58,324 nt of DNA from a virus, in IMG/VR virus record IMGVR_UViG_3300003886_000004, positions 1-58,324 of that record; one strand, 5' to 3'. Under the pieces are notes generated by a model. It searched no databases, was not told where the DNA came from, and saw only the letters and a list, made by a program, of their open reading frames with translations. Positions 52,524-58,324 of the stretch are shown in pieces. A program made the position numbers and the translations under genes. Each line of letters opens with the position of its first letter. The stretch's first letter is position 1.

Positions 52524-54822
52524 GATTACCCATTGATTTAAGGACAGTACAGGTACCATTGAGGAACGTTCTAACTCTACTTCCTGGGAATAGGGCTTCT
52601 ACGTCCCATCCGTACAGACCATGCTCTACGACTAATTCTTCATTGGTGATTTCTATGACAACGTTATATTCATTGAGAGTGCCTGTAGGTGTGGCGGTTG
52701 CTGTTCCCTCGAAAGCTATGTTATCTTTAAACCTATCTGTTCCGGTATTCCTTGTGGCTCCAAAGCGTATAGATACAGCTTCAGTTAGGTCTATCTCGGT
52801 GATGACTATGATTGGTCCGATTGGTCCTGCTTCCGAACCCACACTGTAGTCATCGCTTTGGGTTATCTCAAAGTATGGTCCTGTTTCAATTTCGGGAAAT
52901 TGAGACGACAACACAACAACATCGTTCGTAGGTGTGTTTGTCAGTGAATCACTTGTAAAGACATACACAGAAGCGACTAGATCAGTTAAATCATCGAGAA
53001 TTGTATTTGAGATAATGAGATTAGTTAACACTTCACCTACTGTAGATGCCCCTAAAATTTGGGTTAAGTCCAGTCCCATTGTTCCTTGTGCTGACACGTC
53101 TAAGTCTTCAAAATTAACAGGCAATGAAGCTGCATACGCTACACTGGTTAAAAGAGATGATATGTCGGTTTGAGAAGCAATTCTCGAAGGTGTGTCAGTT
53201 TCTACTTCTTCAGTTAATCCTCTAGTTGAGTATTCCCAAATTGCTTGAGGAGTTAATGCAGCTCCAGCAACTCCAACATCTTCTATAGTTTTGGTTGGGG
53301 TAACTACATCAAAGAAGTAGTCAAATCCAGAAGGTACATTATTTGACAGTGTAGTTCCTCCAATAGCTATGAGGTTTACATCTAACCCATTAGCAGTGTA
53401 AGACATTTGATCAGTATTGACTTTAATCGCGTTTATATCAATTGTGTGGTCTATGTATCCAATGGTGGGTAGTCGAGTAGATACAGCTACGTCTAAGAAA
53501 TTCAGCGTAGAGGCCATATTTACAGGGATTCTATTTTCTAAGTCATCGACAAAATTGATGACCATATCCAATTTACTCACAGCAACATTTTCAGTGTAGT
53601 CTCGGTGAGCTTCTTGTGAATCGTTTGATTCTGAGTAAGCTCCCCCACTGATGTTTATCTCTGTTAGTGCGGTTGCATTTGCTGTATCCTTTCTTACGAA
53701 TGAACGAAGCCAAGAGGCTAGGCTAGTGATACCTGAAAGGATCGTTTCGATTGCTGTTACTCTTGTGAGTGTAGTAGCTGGATTCGTTTGAAACTTGATG
53801 TCTGTTAGAGATCCGTTAGTGATTGCACTGCTTGTGATTGAGTTGGTGGCAAACGAGGCGGAAACGATCCCATCAGCAATGATTGTTACCCCAGTAGATG
53901 ATGGATCAAACGTAGATGTGTTGCTTAGGACTTCGTCTATTGATCCAGCCGACGGCGGTCCTGCCGAAGGTGCTAGCTTCATTGCGTCACGCAATTGTTG
54001 ATCAGTTAAACCCCCTCCGCTTGAAGGAGCTTCATTCAACGCAGCCGCTGTGAAACGATACGTCCCAGCATTGTCTTCCAGTGTGTCGTCTAGTTTTTCA
54101 CTTGTAGTGGTGAGTGTATCCATGTCAGTGATCAACGAATCAATGAGTAAATCTATTCGCCCTCCGTCTTCTAAATCATCTTGTACTAGACTGATAGAAG
54201 TTAGAGATACTTGCAAAAGGGTACTATGGCCACTCACTATGGTTTCCGTACTATCTAATTGCGTAGCTATAACTGTTAGGTCAGACCATTCGGGATCGGC
54301 TTTCAATGCTGTGATGATGGCAGTGAAGAAGGCAGGTGAAAAATGTGTGTCAGTAATACCTAAGTTGGCAATCGTATCGAAATCAATTATACCAGGATTC
54401 ATGGATCCAACAGTTACTGGATCATTATCCGGGTCAAATTGAGATACGGCAGACAATCCAAGTACAGTGTTGTCTGTAGGATCATAAGCGATTACTGGAT
54501 GAGGCACCCCCTCAATTACTCCTCCTGTGTAACTGCCTTTGACACTTATCGATGGTACTTGTGTAGTGGTAACTGAATCAGGTAGATCGAGTGTGTATAG
54601 ATTGCCGGACACCTGACGTATTGCACCGTTGGAGTGCGGGGAGTTATCTGCTACCTTAGCTGATAATGTGATGCCTGAGATTTCAACGGCACCAACTCGA
54701 AACACTGTGATTGCAATACCTGCTTCGTTGAAAACCAAGTTGGTCTTTGCTGTACCGTCATCCTCGAAAGCTCGGAAAAAAGCTATTTGATCTGGAACGG
54801 ATACTCGTAATGCGTGGCTCAT
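52513..54822 (-). CDS. Long virion fibre (head or neck fibre candidate)
   Basis: 769 residues with strong AGGAGGAG site. N-terminal beta domain (VSVPDQIAFFRAFEDDG), long helical/coiled middle with Ala/Asp/Thr repeats (WLRSFVRKDTANATALTEI, IWEYSTRGLTEE), and a C-terminal Ig-like domain (VRFGATRN-like SIRFGATRN, HGLYGWDVEALFPG, VRTFLNGTCTVL). Unusual position between connectors suggests a neck or head fibre. Confidence 0.6.
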   Translation of the reverse strand: MSHALRVSVPDQIAFFRAFEDDGTAKTNLVFNEAGIAITVFRVGAVEISGITLSAKVADNSPHSNGAIRQVSGNLYTLDLPDSVTTTQVPSISVKGSYTGGVIEGVPHPVIAYDPTDNTVLGLSAVSQFDPDNDPVTVGSMNPGIIDFDTIANLGITDTHFSPAFFTAIITALKADPEWSDLTVIATQLDSTETIVSGHSTLLQVSLTSISLVQDDLEDGGRIDLLIDSLITDMDTLTTTSEKLDDTLEDNAGTYRFTAAALNEAPSSGGGLTDQQLRDAMKLAPSAGPPSAGSIDEVLSNTSTFDPSSTGVTIIADGIVSASFATNSITSSAITNGSLTDIKFQTNPATTLTRVTAIETILSGITSLASWLRSFVRKDTANATALTEINISGGAYSESNDSQEAHRDYTENVAVSKLDMVINFVDDLENRIPVNMASTLNFLDVAVSTRLPTIGYIDHTIDINAIKVNTDQMSYTANGLDVNLIAIGGTTLSNNVPSGFDYFFDVVTPTKTIEDVGVAGAALTPQAIWEYSTRGLTEEVETDTPSRIASQTDISSLLTSVAYAASLPVNFEDLDVSAQGTMGLDLTQILGASTVGEVLTNLIISNTILDDLTDLVASVYVFTSDSLTNTPTNDVVVLSSQFPEIETGPYFEITQSDDYSVGSEAGPIGPIIVITEIDLTEAVSIRFGATRNTGTDRFKDNIAFEGTATATPTGTLNEYNVVIEITNEELVVEHGLYGWDVEALFPGSRVRTFLNGTCTVLKSMGNHDA

Positions 54823-55355
54823 AGCACTCCTCCTGCTTGTGATTGACGACGTCGCCGAGAATCAGTAGATGGTGGTCTGTAATAGAAGTTGGCTCGAATA
54901 GAACTGACAAAAGCGGTGACTTCTTCTTTGATTTCTGAGTTAGCAATTATCTCAACGGTTAGCAATGCGAGAGAAGCCTCTGTTAGCCCGACGAGTCCTG
55001 CTGTGTTTGTGGGTCCGCCATAAATAATGACTTCACTACTGGTTCCCCAATCAGGTACTTTGGCCATGTTTAAGGAAAACGTACCTCCAATCCTCAATCG
55101 GATTGTGTTGTCTACTACCCCGATTACTGATGCGTATCGAATGACTTCGATTTCAACACCAATAACGGATGACTCTTCTACAATGGGATTTCCGTAGTCG
55201 CTGGCCCATAATCGATCTGATGCAACTACTTTATCGAAAAACGATGTGGATTCACCACTGACTTGCCCAACATTTTCGGGATTGGCCCATGGATCTACAA
55301 ATCCATTATCCTCGGAAGTTTGAGACAGCGAGTATAGATAACCAGTGTTAGGCAT
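54819..55355 (-). CDS. Virion structural protein
   Basis: 178 residues, beta-rich, with a C-terminal Arg/Ser-rich end (RRRRQSQAGG). GAGG before ATG. It overlaps the fibre start by 4 bp and may be its attachment partner. Confidence 0.5.
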   Translation of the reverse strand: MPNTGYLYSLSQTSEDNGFVDPWANPENVGQVSGESTSFFDKVVASDRLWASDYGNPIVEESSVIGVEIEVIRYASVIGVVDNTIRLRIGGTFSLNMAKVPDWGTSSEVIIYGGPTNTAGLVGLTEASLALLTVEIIANSEIKEEVTAFVSSIRANFYYRPPSTDSRRRRQSQAGGVL

Positions 55356-55788
55356 CTTTGTCCCTCGTTATTGATTGCAAATCAAAATCAGGAACTTCAC
55401 TCGCAGCCTCGATTAAAATTGAATCTTCTTTGGGGGTTAAAGTAGTACATCGTAAGTACAGCCGTGCCGACTGTCGTGGACATAGTGCAGTTACGTTCCG
55501 TGTTAATATGTCATTCAATTTCTGATTCATGAATTCTCCACATACAACACGTAGGATACAAGACCAGAGAGGTGGGTGATCTCTCAGGTTTGTCCAAGCA
55601 TCAATAAGTGATAAGTTTCGTTTCTGACCACCCCACGAAGCGAATTGACAGGGTTTTACTAAGCAATTTTCGTACGCCGTTCCAGAGGTTAGTGCATCTA
55701 AATCAAGGTTGTTTTCATATAATTCAGCGGAAAACCTATCGTCGCGAATGAATGTACCTAGTATATCAGTTTGAACGTAGATTTTCAT
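55348..55788 (-). CDS. Neck-region protein, unknown
   Basis: 146 residues with six or more Cys, mixed fold. Overlaps both neighbours by 4-8 bp. Role unknown; likely neck or fibre assembly. Confidence 0.5.
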   Translation of the reverse strand: MKIYVQTDILGTFIRDDRFSAELYENNLDLDALTSGTAYENCLVKPCQFASWGGQKRNLSLIDAWTNLRDHPPLWSCILRVVCGEFMNQKLNDILTRNVTALCPRQSARLYLRCTTLTPKEDSILIEAASEVPDFDLQSITRDKDA

Positions 55789-56180
55789 ATTGATCCTGAC
55801 TTGTAATTGTTAGTTTTAGGTGAAGTGCCAACCCAATCGATCGTTGATGCTCCTTTAGCTTGGTTAGCTAGAGACCCCGTAGAATCCAATATAAGGGCTT
55901 GTTGACCGTATAGGGTTGCTTCTAGTCCCGTTCCCACGGAACCCGTTAGAAGGCTTTGTGAAGCCCCTAAAACGCTTTCACTAGATACTTGTGGGTTCCG
56001 TATGGTGTAAAAGTGAGCGGATAGCCATCGTTCGATTAATTCCAAGGTTATACTGTCATCCTTTGATCCTCCAGTTACTAACCTGGTAACTAATACATTT
56101 GCAGTAGCTATAGCAGTTGATACACTAGCTTCAGGATCTTCCAAGAGATCTTTGACTTGGGATTCAGTAGTTCTCGACAT
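55785..56180 (-). CDS. Head-tail adaptor
   Basis: 131 residues from ATG at 56180 (AGGA upstream; the longer frame overlaps the next gene). ELIERWLSAHFYTIRNPQ and GLEATLYGQQALILDSTGSL fit phage head-completion adaptors with a helical fold. Confidence 0.65.
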   Translation of the reverse strand: MSRTTESQVKDLLEDPEASVSTAIATANVLVTRLVTGGSKDDSITLELIERWLSAHFYTIRNPQVSSESVLGASQSLLTGSVGTGLEATLYGQQALILDSTGSLANQAKGASTIDWVGTSPKTNNYKSGSI

Positions 56181-56184
56181 CAAA

Positions 56185-56493
56185 CTATCCTGTAAAAAGT
56201 TGAAAGAGTAAATTTGAACTACCTGAGAAACTAGACGTAACTGCTCGATACAATAACCCTGAAGAAACTTGAACTCCTCCATTAGCTGTAAATACAACTT
56301 GGGTAGTTTGATTTCCTATAGTGACAGGGAACCAATTTATTCCATCTAAAGAAGCCTCTAATAATACTTGCGTTGAACCTCCCCATACAGTAGCAACTAC
56401 TACTGCGTTCAAAAGTTTAGAGGTTCTGTTTTTCTCAACCTCTCCAAGAGAAGTTGAATTGCCGGCAGTTAAAATTGTTTGTTCATATCTCAT
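56185..56493 (-). CDS. Small beta-rich virion protein
   Basis: 102 residues; VLLEASLDGINWFPVTIG is typical of small neck or decoration proteins that form beta-sandwiches. ATG overlaps the TGA of a tiny upstream frame. Confidence 0.6.
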   Translation of the reverse strand: MRYEQTILTAGNSTSLGEVEKNRTSKLLNAVVVATVWGGSTQVLLEASLDGINWFPVTIGNQTTQVVFTANGGVQVSSGLLYRAVTSSFSGSSNLLFQLFTG

Positions 56494-56579
56494 CAGGTAT
56501 CTTTCGTTGTTACTACTGTTACGTTTTTCACATCAACATATCTTGGTGGGTTAGTACCTTGTACATCAGTGTTGCTCAT
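56493..56579 (-). CDS. Possible 28-residue peptide
   Basis: ATG frame MSNTDVQGTNPPRYVDVKNV and eight more residues; stop overlaps the next start (TGATG). Could couple translation of the following gene. Confidence 0.3.
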   Translation of the reverse strand: MSNTDVQGTNPPRYVDVKNVTVVTTKDT

Positions 56580-56590
56580 TTTGGTCTGTT

Positions 56591-56662
56591 TTATCTAGCA
56601 GCAATTATCGCAATAATCATAGCAACAATAGCAACGGAGACCGAAAAAATTGAAATTATCAT
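56591..56662 (-). CDS. 23-residue transmembrane micro-protein
   Basis: MIISIFSVSVAIVAMIIAII-AAR: one complete membrane helix. Starts directly after the stop of the 45-residue coil gene (TAGATG). Together they look like the coil and membrane halves of an XhlA-like holin-associated protein. Confidence 0.45.
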   Translation of the reverse strand: MIISIFSVSVAIVAMIIAIIAAR

Positions 56663-56800
56663 CTACAAGTTATCCTGTTTTGTTTTTTCGTTGCGTTCGA
56701 GAATACTTACCTTAGTCAGCAATCCGTTTTTTCCATTTCCATAGACAGCCTCTGTATTACGGGAAACTCTTTTTGATATCGATTCAATCGAGTCTGTCAT
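56663..56800 (-). CDS. 45-residue coil protein, XhlA-like head part
   Basis: ATG with GGAG seven bases upstream. MTDSIESISKRVSRNTEAVY, then NGLLTKVSILERNEKTKQDNL: a short charged coil. Adjacent to the membrane micro-protein. Confidence 0.5.
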   Translation of the reverse strand: MTDSIESISKRVSRNTEAVYGNGKNGLLTKVSILERNEKTKQDNL

Positions 56801-56894
56801 CCCGTTACTCCGTTTCTGTAGTAACATTTTTCCCGTCAATATAGTCAGGCAAATCGTTGTTTATCACTTTGATACTTATCCCTGTTCATTAGTT

Positions 56895-58324
56895 TCACGA
56901 GGATGAAATAACCGACTGCGTATCGCTCCGCAACCAGCTTACCCCATCACAAAATGCCAATATTGGTGACCCCGCTGCCCCGTCCTGGACATACTTTGTG
57001 TCGCCCCGGTGTCCAATTGGATCAGGCAGGTCGGCAACGAGCACACCCGCCACTTGAGTGATCGTTCCGCCTCCAACAATTGATTTGAATCCAGGTAAGT
57101 CGTTACCCGATGCAGACAGTGTTTGCATGCTACCAGAATCAGCATAAATCAAGGCATGATCCTCGCCACCAACCAAGGGTAATGAACCCGGTTCGATCCA
57201 AAACTCACGACCCACATACACGTTGGCAATGTTTTCAAAAACAGTTACCCGCTGGTAGACGTCTTCTCCGCCGTCATCTATGAGCACGCTTTTCTCGTGG
57301 TCACCATCCACTGTTAATACTTCACTATTGTTTCCGTCAGTCAATATGATTTTGGCACCATCAAGAAGTCGATGCACCAATCCACGAAACTCTGGATGTT
57401 CCCACCCATCTAGGTCGATGAATTGATCGTTGATTGAAATGTCATGATCGATCCTTCCCCAGCCAATTCGCTTGTTCGATCCTAGATCGCAGTTGCGGAT
57501 GTTGATCTCCGCAGGATTGGCTGTGTCGGAAGTTTTATTGCTAATGATGACGCCAATGTTTTCGTTGAACTTGCAGTGATCTAGATTTACTTGATTAGTT
57601 CCAACCGAGACAGGGAATGTCTTGCGTAGACGGATAGCCGCATTGTCGCCGATATTAGTTCCCCCAGTACGACTGCATTTGAACTGGTCATTTTGGAAAT
57701 CAACTTGGCTGTTAATCACACTCACAAATGACCCGATTAGAGTGTTGTCTGAAAACCTAACGTTTGTAGAGTTTTCAATTTCCGCCATTTGACGAGGTTG
57801 ACCATCTTCGTCGTAGCACATGATGGTGTTATTGCTAATAATTACACCGTCGGCACTACGAATTCGGAGACCTTCGGGTGATGCTCCGTTGTAGTAATTG
57901 GAGATCGTGTAGATTGTGTTTCCATTGATCAGAGTATCTTGTACGGCACCATGGCGATTCTCATATCCGTTATTCTGCCAATCCATTCCGGCAGCTGATT
58001 GCAATGCTATTGCGTTGTAGCAGTTGTAAAATGTATTTGCTGAAATCGTAACACTCTGTCCGTGGCATTTAATTCCACTAGCTCTTGTTACTCCTGTGGC
58101 TCCACATCTGACAAATACATTTCCGGTTATCGTACTTCCGTAAGCAAATGCGTTCAGAGCAATTCCATCATCACCACTGTCCTCGCAATAGTTACCAATG
58201 TAACTGGTCAGTCTGTTTCCATTGCCTGAACAACAACCACGACCTGTTCTTTTGAATACATTATCTCGGAACATCATATGATTCGTTCCGGCGAAGGTAG
58301 CAATCCCAACAGTCGGGGAATCGT
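56895..58324 (-). CDS. Right-handed beta-helix tail spike (C-terminal part), 5' end beyond window
   Basis: The frame is open to base 58324; the first internal ATG is at 58277. Repeated rungs (SGDDGIALNAFAYGSTITGN, SGIKCHGQSVTISANTFYN, RIRSADGVIISNNTIM) show a pectate-lyase-like parallel beta helix of about 300 residues, then a beta C-terminal part. Such spikes bind or cut surface polysaccharide. Joined in frame to the LamG part across the ends. Confidence 0.8.
   Translation of the reverse strand, partial: DSPTVGIATFAGTNHMMFRDNVFKRTGRGCCSGNGNRLTSYIGNYCEDSGDDGIALNAFAYGSTITGNVFVRCGATGVTRASGIKCHGQSVTISANTFYNCYNAIALQSAAGMDWQNNGYENRHGAVQDTLINGNTIYTISNYYNGASPEGLRIRSADGVIISNNTIMCYDEDGQPRQMAEIENSTNVRFSDNTLIGSFVSVINSQVDFQNDQFKCSRTGGTNIGDNAAIRLRKTFPVSVGTNQVNLDHCKFNENIGVIISNKTSDTANPAEINIRNCDLGSNKRIGWGRIDHDISINDQFIDLDGWEHPEFRGLVHRLLDGAKIILTDGNNSEVLTVDGDHEKSVLIDDGGEDVYQRVTVFENIANVYVGREFWIEPGSLPLVGGEDHALIYADSGSMQTLSASGNDLPGFKSIVGGGTITQVAGVLVADLPDPIGHRGDTKYVQDGAAGSPILAFCDGVSWLRSDTQSVISSS

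Noticed and set aside
1-58324. Search for integrase, lysogeny repressor, RNA polymerase, rRNA and insertion sequences
   Set aside because: None seen; the excisionase-like HTH protein at 41.8 kb has no integrase partner and is taken as a regulator.

Overview
The window looks like the complete genome of a virulent tailed phage with siphovirus-like organisation. It encodes small and large terminase subunits, portal, head morphogenesis protein, DUF2213-type protease, major capsid protein, neck and tail proteins, a long tape measure and a full replication module. No integrase or lysogeny repressor is visible. The two ends appear to be artificial. The LamG-containing reading frame that runs off base 1 on the minus strand continues in the correct frame, with no stop, into the beta-helix protein that enters at base 58324. 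The map is therefore probably a circle opened inside a tail-spike gene. The host cannot be proven from sequence. A lysine/alanine-rich histone-H1-like micro-protein, secreted Cys-rich and Arg-rich small proteins, a phage subtilisin and a PKD/thioredoxin-like protein would fit a planctomycete or a related marine bacterium, but this is a low-confidence inference.

Layout. Minus-strand late genes run from about 16.6 kb down to 1, then across the join from 58.3 kb down to 43.2 kb. In transcription order they are secreted accessory proteins, HNH nuclease and terminases, portal, minor head protein, protease, scaffold-like protein, decoration protein, major capsid protein, and a lysis-like group (subtilase, PKD/thioredoxin-like protein, one-TM holin candidate). 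Then come the spike, neck proteins, fibre, tail tube, tail chaperones with a clear -1 frameshift site, tape measure, and tail-tip or adhesin proteins.

Minus-strand replication and nucleotide genes run from 36.3 kb down to 17.1 kb. They are RuvC-like resolvase, family 4 uracil-DNA glycosylase, Cas4/RecB-like nuclease, Sak4-like ATPase, CsrA, an acidic putative single-strand-binding protein, small zinc proteins, HNH protein, family A DNA polymerase, a thymidine-hypermodification cluster, a dUMP-hydroxymethylase-like thymidylate synthase homologue, a deoxynucleotidase, a MazG-like pyrophosphohydrolase, primase-helicase and a PAPS-reductase-like protein. Atypical tRNA-like structures lie at 16.65-17.07 kb.

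A divergent control region at 36.29-36.76 kb separates this from a plus-strand module (36.76-42.94 kb). That module holds a DGQHR/ParB-like protein, a SAP-like protein, a MoxR/CobS-like AAA ATPase with a VWA-type partner, a small HTH protein and several unknown small proteins. It ends in a strong terminator, convergent with the end of the tail operon.

The most interesting system is the DNA-modification set. A dUMP hydroxymethylase-like enzyme plus pool-cleaning enzymes would supply 5-hydroxymethyl-dU. A DNA 5-hmdU kinase, two amino-acid:DNA-transferase/aGPT-Pplase-like helical proteins and a flavin oxidoreductase/lyase would then hypermodify it after replication. No radical-SAM or PLP enzyme is visible. 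This points to a short pathway, perhaps ending in an aminomethyl-type base.
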